From DAOTTW01 sp034437615 (GTDB lineage: Bacteria > Chloroflexota > Anaerolineae > Aggregatilineales > Phototrophicaceae): a stretch of DNA of 15,955 bases. The notes under the pieces were generated by a model, which made no database searches, had not been told where the DNA came from, and was given only the letters and a program-made list of their open reading frames with translations. The translations under genes and the position numbers were made by a program. This document shows, in pieces, positions 1-6,747 of the stretch (its first letter is position 1; every line of letters starts with the position of its first letter). The stretch spans positions 1 to 15,955 of the forward strand of contig DAOTTW010000216.1 in NCBI GenBank assembly GCA_034437615.1, read 5' to 3'.

Positions 1-15
1 CAACTGATCGTGTGC

Positions 16-218
16 GTAACGACTCAGTTTTTCGGCGGACGTGCCATTGCACGTGCCTACACAACCGCTGTGAACCGTAGGAACACCCAATGGGGTGTCC
101 GGGGCGGCGCAAACCGCCACAAAATACGGTCAAACATCAAATACCTACCCCTGTAAAGAGGGGGATTGAGGGGGTGAGGGCCAATTCGCGGGCAAAATGG
201 GCCTACCTGAGTAGTTAC
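16..218. repeat. MITE-like intergenic element with terminal inverted repeats
   Basis: The left end GTAACGACTCAG (16-27) and the right end CTGAGTAGTTAC (207-218) are inverted repeats of 12 bp with one mismatch. The right end, extended to TACCTGAGTAGTTAC (204-218), matches the left end of the element at 6500-6681 in reverse orientation over 14 bp. The interior holds the paired stem-loops at 30-100 and a short CCCCT/AGGGG stem near 145-160. No coding region and no clear target-site duplication are visible; the flanks share only CGTGT (9-13 and 220-224), out of register. It fills nearly all of the gene-free first 247 bases, downstream of manA. Element boundaries are inferred from the shared ends. 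Confidence 0.5.
30..100. repeat. Head-to-head stem-loop repeat, copy 1
   Basis: This 71-bp block is repeated at 10330-10400 with only three differences (positions 42, 55 and 82). It holds two hairpins in opposite orientation: GGACGTGC/GCACGTGCC around a CATT loop (about 37-57), and ACACCC/GGGTGT around AATG (83-98). A conserved 16-base spacer (61-76) separates them. It lies beyond the stop codon of manA and could act as a transcription stop, but there is no T-tract. Confidence 0.8.
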
Positions 219-247
219 GCGTGTTCTCATTGTGAGACCGGCCTGTA

Positions 248-1213
248 CTAGCGGAAAGCAGCCTGGTATGAGACCAGGGTTTCACCCACGCCGGCTAGCG
301 TATAGCTTGGCAGCACAGCCGGGATAAACGCGCTCTGCCCACTGCTCAGCGTGATGCCTGCATCCCCTGATGTGACCTGTAGCCTGCCCGTTGTGCAGGT
401 TAGCGCGTGAAAGGTGCCGTTCGTGCTGATGCTGTGCGTTGCAGCAGCGCGCAGACGGTGTAAATCCGTGCGGAAATAATCACACGTAACGACCTCGGCT
501 ATGTCCGTGTCGGGGTTGATGTGCGTGATTTTCGGCAGCGATGTGAGGTTGGCCACCTGTACGCCCTTGTCGATATGCAATGGGCGCGGCTGACCATCCA
601 GGCCCACGCGCCCCCAATCATACAGGCGATAGGTCAGGTCGCTGCTTTGCTGGATTTCGTAAAGCAAGATGCCGGGGCCTATCGCATGGACGGTGTTGGC
701 CGGGATGAAAAGCACATCCCCCGCGCTGATTTCAGCATACGCCAGCAGCGGTTCCAGCTTGTTTTCACGGATGGCCTGCGCCACTGCCTCGCGCTCCGTA
801 CCCGCTTCTACGCCGATGACCAGCTTGGCGTCGGCTTCTGTCGCCAGCATGACCCAGGCTTCGGTTTTGCCGCGTGGGTCGCCTTCGAGTTGGCGTGCCT
901 GTGCGTCATCCGGGTGGACCTGCACCGACAGCCAATCGCTTGCATCCAGCAATTTTGCCAGCAGTGGCAGCCCGTCGGCGGGGTCGTTATGCGCCCCAAT
1001 CAGGTCATGCCCATACGTCGCCAGCGCAGCGCCCAACGTCTGGCCTGCAAGCGTGCCGTTGCTGATGATGGCTGTATCGTGTATTTCCCAGGCTTCGCCG
1101 TAAGGCTGTTCATCCGGCAGTGTCTTGTGCATGTGGCTCGCTAAACGCCGCCCGCCCCACACCTTGACGTGCAGGCTTGGTTGCAGATGCAGGGGATATA
1201 AAGCGTGTGTCAT
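248..1213 (-). CDS. manA: Mannose-6-phosphate isomerase, class I (321 aa)
   Basis: Cytoplasmic zinc enzyme that interconverts mannose 6-phosphate and fructose 6-phosphate, linking glycolysis with mannose and GDP-mannose metabolism. The type I signature is visible: QVHPDD at residues 98-103, KTEAW at 116-120 and NTVHAIGPG at 173-181. These supply the expected metal ligands Gln98, His100, Glu118 and His176. A conserved stretch around 186-202 (EIQQSSDLTYR, then YDWGR) agrees with the short bacterial family of about 315 residues. The open frame extends upstream to 1360, but the ATG at 1211-1213 is preceded by GGAGCG at good spacing and begins where the family starts (MTHALYPL), so the upstream part is rejected. 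The gene is monocistronic here and diverges from the SRPBCC gene. Identification is firm; the physiological direction is not known. Confidence 0.93.
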   Translation of the reverse strand: MTHALYPLHLQPSLHVKVWGGRRLASHMHKTLPDEQPYGEAWEIHDTAIISNGTLAGQTLGAALATYGHDLIGAHNDPADGLPLLAKLLDASDWLSVQVHPDDAQARQLEGDPRGKTEAWVMLATEADAKLVIGVEAGTEREAVAQAIRENKLEPLLAYAEISAGDVLFIPANTVHAIGPGILLYEIQQSSDLTYRLYDWGRVGLDGQPRPLHIDKGVQVANLTSLPKITHINPDTDIAEVVTCDYFRTDLHRLRAAATHSISTNGTFHALTCTTGRLQVTSGDAGITLSSGQSAFIPAVLPSYTLAGVGETLVSYQAAFR

Positions 1214-1232
1214 AAGCGCTCCGGTATATGAT

Positions 1233-1263
1233 TTGCTTGTTTTTCTCACAGACAGTTTATAAT
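1233..1263 (+). promoter_or_regulatory. Candidate sigma70-type promoter for the SRPBCC gene
   Basis: A perfect TATAAT (1258-1263) lies about 130 bases before the SRPBCC start. Two imperfect -35 candidates precede it: TTGCTT at 1233-1238 (19-bp spacer) and TTGTTT at 1237-1242 (15-bp spacer). A start near 1270 would give a leader that contains the repeat-derived hairpin at 1298-1336. Confidence 0.45.
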
Positions 1264-1297
1264 GGGCACGGCTTACGGCGCACAAAAAATTCACATT

Positions 1298-1336
1298 GCC
1301 GCGAAAAAACGCACAATCACGCGCTTGTGTGCTTGC
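1298..1336 (+). repeat. Repeat tail segment in the SRPBCC leader
   Basis: The 17 bases at 1298-1314 (GCCGCGAAAAAACGCAC) are identical to 4197-4213. The following 20 or so bases are also related, differing mostly by transitions. Both copies then form a small hairpin; here GCACAA pairs with TTGTGTGC (about 1311-1332). A shortened form, GCCACGAAAAAAC, occurs at 14961-14973. At 4173 and 14937 this tail follows a GTAGGGGC stem-loop, but here that upstream half is missing. Confidence 0.6.
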
Positions 1337-1392
1337 TGACCACCCGACACGCCTGTACAACCAACATCACAACACGCCAGGAGATAACGACA

Positions 1393-1857
1393 ATGCCACA
1401 AATTGACCACCGCGAGACCATCCAGCGCCCTGTCTTTGATGTTTTCAAATTAGCCGGGGATTTTGAACGCTGGGACAACTGGCAGGACGGCGTGACCGAT
1501 GTCAGCCTGATTGCGGCTGACCCGATACGCCCCGGCACCAGCGTAACGATCCGGCGTAACATGATGGGGCGCAACGTCTTTATCAATGCGGATGTGGTGG
1601 AATACGACCGACACAAGCGCATTGTGCTCAAGGGGGTGCAGGGCCTCTTTCCGTTTAATCGCACCATCGCGTTTCAGTCACAGGGGCGCGAAACGCTGAT
1701 TATCGACAGCCTGAGCATCCGCACGGGCTTCATGTACTTCTGGTATGGGCCAATTTTAGCCGCGTCGCTACGCAAACAACTACAAAACGATTGGGGCACG
1801 CTCAAGCAAATGCTCGAAAGCGGCAACGGGCAGATGACATCCCCACCGACTGCCTGA
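1393..1857 (+). CDS. SRPBCC (START/polyketide cyclase-like) family protein (154 aa)
   Basis: A small soluble protein with the feel of the SRPBCC helix-grip fold, which makes a deep hydrophobic ligand cavity. Seen in the sequence: an N-terminal strand and helix containing PVFDVFKLAGDFERWDNW (residues about 12-29), typical of the 'VFDLLTDPERWPEW' opening of polyketide_cyc2 proteins; a run of beta strands (about 38-105) including VTIRRNMMG and FNRTIAFQ; and a long C-terminal helix (about 125-145, SLRKQLQNDWGTLKQML). The start at 1393 follows AGGAG (1379-1383) with 9 bases between, so the in-frame extension up to 1228 is rejected. The gene converges on the histidine kinase with only 28 bases between the stop codons. 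Ligand and function are unknown; family assignment is by fold resemblance. Confidence 0.7.
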   Translation: MPQIDHRETIQRPVFDVFKLAGDFERWDNWQDGVTDVSLIAADPIRPGTSVTIRRNMMGRNVFINADVVEYDRHKRIVLKGVQGLFPFNRTIAFQSQGRETLIIDSLSIRTGFMYFWYGPILAASLRKQLQNDWGTLKQMLESGNGQMTSPPTA

Positions 1858-1885
1858 TTTGCGGCCTGTATGCGATTGTCGTGGC

Positions 1886-3997
1886 TCAGGTTTGCTCATC
1901 ATGGGCTACAGGCATGAGCGCAGCGTCGCTCATGCTGGATAGGGGCAACAGCAGGCGGATGACGCTTCCGTTGTCGCCTGCTGCGCTGACCTCGATGCGC
2001 CCGTTGTGCATGGCCATAATTTTGTGGCTGATGGATAGCCCCAACCCGTTGCGGCTGGCGTCGATTTCGCGTGCTGCGTCCGTGCGATAGAAATACTCGA
2101 AGATGCGGCCACGCTCGTCCTCTGGAATGCCGATGCCGGAATCCTTCACTTCGACGATGATATGTCGATCACGCTCATAGCAACGGGCGATGATGTGGCC
2201 GCCAGCCGGCGTATAGCGTGCTGCATTATCCAGCACGCTGCTGATGGCCTGCCCCAAACGATACGGATTGCCCCGAAATAGCAAATCCCGATAGGGCAGG
2301 GTCTCCCACTCGTGTGCTGCGGCTGCGTATTCACGCTGGACAGCCGCCACACGCTCTTTCAGCAGGTCATTCACAGAAAAGCGCACCTGTGTGATGGCTT
2401 CTGATGACTCTTTTTCCAGCCGGATGACGGTCAACAGATCGTCTAGCAATTGATCCAGCCGTTTGACCTCACTGCGGATCAGCTTGAACTGATGACGCTG
2501 CTTGTGGGGCTTGTCGTGCAGGCGTTGTAGTAAATAGCTGGCGGTGTTCAGGTTGGCCAACGGCGTGCGGAAGTGATGTGAGGCATCGCTGATGAACTTT
2601 TGCAGCACCTTGACGCGCTCCCGCTGCAATGCGAGTTCAAAGGCTTGCTGTTCGGCGTTTTTGCGCTCGCTCACATCACGCAGGATGATCTGAATCTGTT
2701 CGCTCTCGTTTTCTTCGTCTCGCACCAATGTCAGCGACACCTCGGCGGTGAACTGGCTGCCATCGGCACGCTGAAATAGCCGCTCATAAACCGGGATGCG
2801 CTCGCCCTGTTTCAGCTTTTGTAGGCGTTGCTGGCTCCTGGCTGGCTCATCATCATGCACGATGTAGCTTGCCAATTGCTGGCCGATCAAATCCGTATCG
2901 GGCACGCCTAACATGCGGCTCGCCTGTCCATTGACACCGAGCAATACCCCCTGCATATCAAGTATGAGCACCGCATCCAGCGTCTGATGCAGCAGCGCCC
3001 GATAGCGCAGCTCGAATTCACGCCGTTGACGTTCGCTGTGTTTGCGTTGTGTGATGTCGCGTGCGACTGTCACCCGTGCGGATTCACCGCGATAGATACA
3101 GGCCCGCGTCAGAATCTCTACATTGCGCCGCTCACCCTGCGCCGTCACGATGTCGGCTTCATAGAGGCTGGTTTCCTGGTTGCGAAACCACAGACGGATG
3201 CTCTCGTGCGCCTCTGGCACGACAAATGAGACCATCTGCCGCCCACGCAGGTTTTTGAGCGGGAACTTGATTAATTCCTCGAAGGCCGGGTTGCAATCCA
3301 GAATGAAGCCCTTCTGGTCGCTGATGATGATGCTTTCCATCGTCGCATCCATCAGATCACGATAGCGGTTTTCGCTTTCCTGTAAGTTGTTATAATCACG
3401 CCTGCGTACCCAGGCGCTGACGATAATTAACAGCGAGACGAACAGGTGAAAGTTCAGTGCAGGCGCAAGCACATGCGGATAAGCCGGGGCGATGCTCGGT
3501 ATCAGGGCAATCAGCGCCGCACCGACCAGGCCGACGCCGATAGTCGTGCGGACGCTTAGCGTCAGGCTGGCAATCAGCACCGAGACAATCGTCAGGTTTA
3601 AGGTGCGTTCGGGGCTGGCCTGCATATCTGTCAATGTCAAACCCAGCAGCAAGCCGTAAAACGCCAAAATGTACAGCAGGGCCGCCAGCCGATAATGCGA
3701 TGTGCGGCTTAGCACATAGCAGCCACCGACCAGCACGGTATATAATAGCAAGGTCTCAAAGCTGGCATTGGTTTGTGCGTATCCGGTCAGCAGGCGCAAG
3801 GACAGCGTGATAAGATTAATGACCAGATGCGACAGTATGAAAACGGACAAGAAATGTGCCCGCCGAAAATCATCGAAGTCATCTGTCACAAAGACAGGCC
3901 GCGTAAGTGGCCTGATTACAGCAAAGATGCGCTCAAAAAGGGGCAATCTGGATACGCTCATAGGGCCGGGCCAATGTTCTACAGTACGTTGACGCAT
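1886..3997 (-). CDS. Membrane PAS-PAS sensor histidine kinase (703 aa)
   Basis: A predicted inner-membrane signal kinase. Residues about 48-197 hold five or six hydrophobic segments with very short loops, so sensing is probably within the membrane or through the PAS domains. Two PAS/PAC units follow (about 208-318 and 328-446), with typical ends VARDITQRK and ILRDVSERK. The dimerisation/phosphoacceptor domain carries SHHFRTPL with likely phospho-His474. The ATPase domain has the N box (VLDNAARYT, Asn591), the G1 box DSGIGIP (619-625) and a G2 box NGLGLSIS (650-657) lacking the usual first Gly. There is no receiver domain and no adjacent regulator, so it is an orphan kinase. The start is uncertain: ATG at 3997 has no Shine-Dalgarno, and Met13 (ATG ending at 3961) is a plausible alternative that would sit downstream of the TAAAAT box at 4000-4005. 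The stimulus is unknown. Confidence 0.9.
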   Translation of the reverse strand: MRQRTVEHWPGPMSVSRLPLFERIFAVIRPLTRPVFVTDDFDDFRRAHFLSVFILSHLVINLITLSLRLLTGYAQTNASFETLLLYTVLVGGCYVLSRTSHYRLAALLYILAFYGLLLGLTLTDMQASPERTLNLTIVSVLIASLTLSVRTTIGVGLVGAALIALIPSIAPAYPHVLAPALNFHLFVSLLIIVSAWVRRRDYNNLQESENRYRDLMDATMESIIISDQKGFILDCNPAFEELIKFPLKNLRGRQMVSFVVPEAHESIRLWFRNQETSLYEADIVTAQGERRNVEILTRACIYRGESARVTVARDITQRKHSERQRREFELRYRALLHQTLDAVLILDMQGVLLGVNGQASRMLGVPDTDLIGQQLASYIVHDDEPARSQQRLQKLKQGERIPVYERLFQRADGSQFTAEVSLTLVRDEENESEQIQIILRDVSERKNAEQQAFELALQRERVKVLQKFISDASHHFRTPLANLNTASYLLQRLHDKPHKQRHQFKLIRSEVKRLDQLLDDLLTVIRLEKESSEAITQVRFSVNDLLKERVAAVQREYAAAAHEWETLPYRDLLFRGNPYRLGQAISSVLDNAARYTPAGGHIIARCYERDRHIIVEVKDSGIGIPEDERGRIFEYFYRTDAAREIDASRNGLGLSISHKIMAMHNGRIEVSAAGDNGSVIRLLLPLSSMSDAALMPVAHDEQT

Positions 3998-4034
3998 CTA
4001 TTTTAGCACAAGGCAGGCTAGATTTTGGCAGACC

Positions 4035-4043
4035 TGATACAAT
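4035..4043 (+). promoter_or_regulatory. Candidate extended -10 promoter element for the aldolase
   Basis: TGATACAAT fits the TGnTATAAT extended -10 pattern with one mismatch. It would create a leader of about 240 bases containing two repeat hairpins. No convincing -35 hexamer is seen at 16-18 bp upstream. Confidence 0.3.
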
Positions 4044-4092
4044 GTTGTTTGAAGCAATATGTAGGGTCAGGCACTCATGGGTAACACCACAG

Positions 4093-4173
4093 GAAAACGT
4101 GGGCGGTGAAAATCGGTAGTCGTTATGACGGCTGACGCCAAGAATGGCATCCCTACGATTCAAGGTGGTTATG
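4093..4173. repeat. Conserved-flank repeat with variable hairpin core, copy 1
   Basis: The left flank (4093-4116, starting GAAAACGTGG) and right flank (4150-4173, starting TCCCTACGATTCAA) match 13550-13573 and 13598-13621 in 20 of 24 and 19 of 24 positions, and every difference is a transition. The core between them is unlike the other copy but also folds: on the minus strand ATGCCA pairs with TGGCGT around TTCT (about 4134-4149). Confidence 0.65.
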
Positions 4174-4233
4174 TAGGGGCGCAGCGTGCTGCGTCCGCCG
4201 CGAAAAAACGCACGACCACGCTATTGTGTGGTC
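4173..4233 (+). repeat. GTAGGGGC stem-loop with AAAAAAC tail
   Basis: GTAGGGGC at 4173-4180 opens a hairpin: CGCAG (4180-4184) pairs with CTGCG (4189-4193) around CGTG, extended by GGG/TCC at the base. It is followed by GCCGCGAAAAAAC (shared with 1298-1310 and nearly with 14961-14973) and a second hairpin, GACCAC (4214-4219) with GTGGTC (4228-4233). It lies in the likely aldolase leader. Confidence 0.65.
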
Positions 4234-4289
4234 CTGAGAATAGCAAGCTGAAACAGACAAAGCAAAAGCAAAAGAAAGAGAGTTAGCAC

Positions 4290-5384
4290 ATGGTAAGCGC
4301 TGCACCAAGCACAACAATGAGCAAGATTGAAGAATATCTGGGGTCGGATGCGGAATACCTGCTCGGCCACACCAGCCAGACGATTAGCAAGGACAGCCTG
4401 TACCTGCCAAACCCGAATTTCGTCAGTGAGGTTGTGGCCGATACGGACCGCTCACCGCGTGTGATGCGCAATATCCAGCAAATTCTGGATCACGGGCGGC
4501 TCGCTGGCACGGGCTACGTCTCGATTCTGCCCGTTGACCAGGGCATTGAGCACTCGGCGGGCGCGTCCTTCGCCCCCAACCCGGCATACTTCGACCCGGC
4601 AAAGATCGTCGAGCTAGCCATCGAAGGCGGCTGCAACGCTGTGGCGTCCACATTTGGCGTGTTGGGGGCGGTCGCCCGCAAATACGCGCACAAAATCCCC
4701 TTCCTCGTGAAGTTCAACCACAACGAACTGCTGACATACCCCAACACCTACGACCAGATCAAATTCGGCAACATCCAACAGGCCTATGACATGGGCGCTG
4801 TGGCTGTCGGTGCGACGGTTTACTTCGGCTCCGAGGAGAGCAACCGCCAGATGATCGAAGTCGCGCAGATGTTCCAGCAGGCGCATGAATTGGGTATGGC
4901 CACTGTGCTATGGTGCTACATGCGCAACCCGAATTTCAAGCTCGACGGTGTGAACCACGAGACATCCGCCGACCTGACCGGGCAGGCGAACCACCTGGGG
5001 GCAACACTCGGCGCGGACATCCTGAAGCAGAAGTTGCCGAAAAGCAACGGCGGCTACAAGGCGCTGAACAGCGGCGATTCGTCCTACGGTAAGCTGGATG
5101 AACGCATCTACAGTGAATTGACCAGCGACCACCCGATTGATCTGACGCGCTATCAGGTGATTAACGGCTTCTCCGGTCGTATCCCGCTGATTAACTCCGG
5201 TGGGGCCAGCGGCGGCGAAAGTGACTTCGCAGATGCCGTCAAGACGGCTGTGGTCAATAAACGGGCGGGCGGCATGGGCCTGATTAGTGGCCGTAAGGCA
5301 TTCCAGCGCCCTATGAGCGAAGGCGCAGAACTGCTGAACCTGATTCAAGATGTCTACCTCAGCGACGACATCACCATCGCCTAG
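4290..5384 (+). CDS. fbaB: Class I fructose-bisphosphate aldolase, DhnA/FbaB type (364 aa)
   Basis: Cytoplasmic (beta-alpha)8 enzyme that cleaves fructose 1,6-bisphosphate to dihydroxyacetone phosphate and glyceraldehyde 3-phosphate through a Lys Schiff base, or runs in reverse for gluconeogenesis. The family is recognised by VDQGIEHSA (residues 82-90), PFLVKFNHNE (137-146), GADILKQKLP (241-250) and the phosphate-binding glycines near 303-309 (SGGASGG) and 327-335 (GGMGLISGR). Lys246 in ADILKQK is the best candidate Schiff-base residue by analogy with the archaeal-type enzymes. Length is close to the 350 residues of E. coli FbaB. The ATG at 4290 follows AGAGAG at usable spacing; Met10 (ATG at 4317) aligns with the start of E. 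coli FbaB but lacks a ribosome site. It is followed 167 bases later by pdxS on the same strand. Confidence 0.92.
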   Translation: MVSAAPSTTMSKIEEYLGSDAEYLLGHTSQTISKDSLYLPNPNFVSEVVADTDRSPRVMRNIQQILDHGRLAGTGYVSILPVDQGIEHSAGASFAPNPAYFDPAKIVELAIEGGCNAVASTFGVLGAVARKYAHKIPFLVKFNHNELLTYPNTYDQIKFGNIQQAYDMGAVAVGATVYFGSEESNRQMIEVAQMFQQAHELGMATVLWCYMRNPNFKLDGVNHETSADLTGQANHLGATLGADILKQKLPKSNGGYKALNSGDSSYGKLDERIYSELTSDHPIDLTRYQVINGFSGRIPLINSGGASGGESDFADAVKTAVVNKRAGGMGLISGRKAFQRPMSEGAELLNLIQDVYLSDDITIA

Positions 5385-5457
5385 CGCTGTGATTTACGTC
5401 TACTGCACAATACGCAGAAAATCATGAGATTGGGCTGAATGGTCTGCATTGGTGCTA

Positions 5458-5484
5458 TTGACGCGCTTATGGGCTGGCTAGCAT
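5458..5484 (+). promoter_or_regulatory. Weak candidate promoter for pdxS
   Basis: TTGACG (5458-5463) is followed after 15 bp by TAGCAT (5479-5484). The -35 match is good, while the spacer is short and the -10 match is only four of six. It would allow pdxS its own transcript within the 167-base gap after the aldolase. No terminator hairpin is evident in the gap, so readthrough from the aldolase is equally possible. Confidence 0.25.
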
Positions 5485-5551
5485 GTGAGCAACACGTGTT
5501 AACCAAACAAACGCATGATTGCAAAAGCAAAAAATGCAAAGGAACAAAAAC

Positions 5552-6463
5552 ATGAGCGAATATAACGGTCACAACGGCGACGGCGCAACAGGCACCGCAA
5601 ACGTCAAGCGCGGTTTGGCGCAGATGCTCAAGGGCGGCGTCATTATGGATGTCGTCACACCAGAGCAAGCCAAAATCGCAGAGGACGCCGGTGCAGTCGC
5701 AGTCATGGCGCTAGAGCGCGTCCCCGCTGACATCCGTCAGCAGGGTGGCGTGGCACGCATGAGCGACCCGGATATGATTGAAGGCATCATCAACACCGTC
5801 ACAATCCCCGTGATGGCAAAGGCCCGTATCGGCCACTTCGTAGAGGCGCAAATCCTGCAAGCGCTCGGTGCGGATTACATCGACGAAAGCGAAGTGCTGA
5901 CCCCTGCCGACGAAGAACACCACATCGACAAGACGAAGTTCAAGGTGCCGTTTGTCTGTGGTGCACGCAACCTGGGCGAAGCCCTGCGCCGCATCAACGA
6001 GGGCGCGGCCATGATCCGTACAAAGGGCGAAGCCGGTACGGGCGATGTCGTAGAGGCTGTTCGTCATGGGCGCACGATACTGGGTGAAATCCGCCGCATA
6101 AGCAGCATGGACCAGGACGAGCTATTCACATACGCCAAGAGCATCCAGGCCCCCTACCATCTGGTGCTGGAAACAGCCGAGTTGGGGCGTCTGCCCGTCG
6201 TGAATTTTGCTGCGGGTGGCATCGCGACCCCGGCAGATGCCGCGCTGATGATGCAGCTTGGCATTGATGGCGTCTTCGTCGGCAGCGGCATCTTCAAGAG
6301 CGGCGACCCGGCCAAACGTGCGAAGGCCATCGTAGAGGCCACCACCCACTACACCGATCCGAAAATCCTCGCGGATGTCAGCCGGGGGTTGGGTGAAGCG
6401 ATGGTCGGCATCGGCATCAGCAGCCTGCCAGAAACGGAGAAGATCGCAGGGCGCGGCTGGTAA
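5552..6463 (+). CDS. pdxS: Pyridoxal 5'-phosphate synthase subunit PdxS (303 aa)
   Basis: Synthase subunit of the DXP-independent vitamin B6 pathway. It joins ribose or ribulose 5-phosphate, glyceraldehyde 3-phosphate and ammonia to give PLP, normally as a dodecamer with PdxT glutaminase subunits. Catalytic residues match the B. subtilis numbering with a constant +9 offset: Asp33 in GGVIMDV (Asp24), Lys90 in VMAKARIGH (Lys81) and Lys158 in RTKGEAGTGD (Lys149). The phosphate loop near FAAGGIATP and VFVGSGIFKS is intact. The ATG at 5552 has AAAGGA (5538-5543) upstream at 8 bases; the frame is open from 5519, but those codons overlap the ribosome site. The extra N-terminal residues (NGHNGDGATG) are a low-complexity extension. 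No pdxT follows; a MITE-like element begins 37 bases after the stop codon. Identification is firm. Confidence 0.97.
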   Translation: MSEYNGHNGDGATGTANVKRGLAQMLKGGVIMDVVTPEQAKIAEDAGAVAVMALERVPADIRQQGGVARMSDPDMIEGIINTVTIPVMAKARIGHFVEAQILQALGADYIDESEVLTPADEEHHIDKTKFKVPFVCGARNLGEALRRINEGAAMIRTKGEAGTGDVVEAVRHGRTILGEIRRISSMDQDELFTYAKSIQAPYHLVLETAELGRLPVVNFAAGGIATPADAALMMQLGIDGVFVGSGIFKSGDPAKRAKAIVEATTHYTDPKILADVSRGLGEAMVGIGISSLPETEKIAGRGW

Positions 6464-6499
6464 GCTGATCTTCGGTGTGGGGGCACAGCCTGATACAAG

Positions 6500-6681
6500 C
6501 TAACTACTCAGGTACGTGTCCCATTCTCAGTCGCCAGACGTTGAAACGTCCGGCTCCGGTAAGGACAAGCCTGCTCAAGCAGGCTGTACGCAGCGTGCAA
6601 TAGCCCCCTTCAGGGGGGTTGGCCCTGCGGAAGCCGCTGGCTTTAGCCAGTGGCGACACACAGACTGGCGTGAGTAGTTAC
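6500..6681. mobile_element. MITE-like non-autonomous element, 182 bp, with target-site duplication
   Basis: The ends are inverted repeats: TAACTACTCA (6501-6510) and TGAGTAGTTA (6671-6680) match perfectly over 10 bp. The bases outside them are a direct repeat: GATACAAG occurs at 6492-6499 and at 6682-6689, as expected for an 8-bp target duplication. No transposase fits inside. The interior contains four hairpins in a row: GACGTT/AACGTC (6537-6550), AGCCTGCT/AGCAGGCT (6568-6585), CCCCC/GGGGG (6604-6617) and CCGCTGGCT/AGCCAGTGG (6634-6653, one G-T pair). It sits between the convergent ends of pdxS and the 7TM kinase, where its hairpins may also stop transcription. The parent transposon family is not identified. 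Confidence 0.7.
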
Positions 6682-6747
6682 GATACAAGCTGTGCCCCGG
6701 CCACCTCAGAGATGTTGGATAGATCAGGCCGTGTGCGTCATACCACA

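Larger units (their letters stand above)
3998..4289. other. Divergent intergenic region between kinase and aldolase
   Basis: This spacer of 292 bases contains no credible gene. On the minus strand TGCTAAAAT (4000-4008) resembles an extended -10 box for the kinase. On the plus strand TGATACAAT (4035-4043) resembles an extended -10 box for the aldolase, with no good -35 box. The rest is repeat material: the conserved-flank repeat at 4093-4173 and the GTAGGGGC stem-loop with its tail at 4173-4233. The bases just before the aldolase (4261-4282) are a purine-rich AAAAGCAAAAG tract resembling the leader of pdxS at 5521-5535. Confidence 0.5.

Noticed and set aside
521..1144. Long open frames on the plus strand opposite manA
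   Set aside because: They lie antisense to a well-supported gene with intact catalytic motifs, have no ribosome site or recognisable protein features, and reflect the base composition of the coding strand.
4614..5348. Antisense open frames across the aldolase (and similarly across pdxS)
   Set aside because: They are antisense to confidently identified enzymes and have no motif or start-site support.
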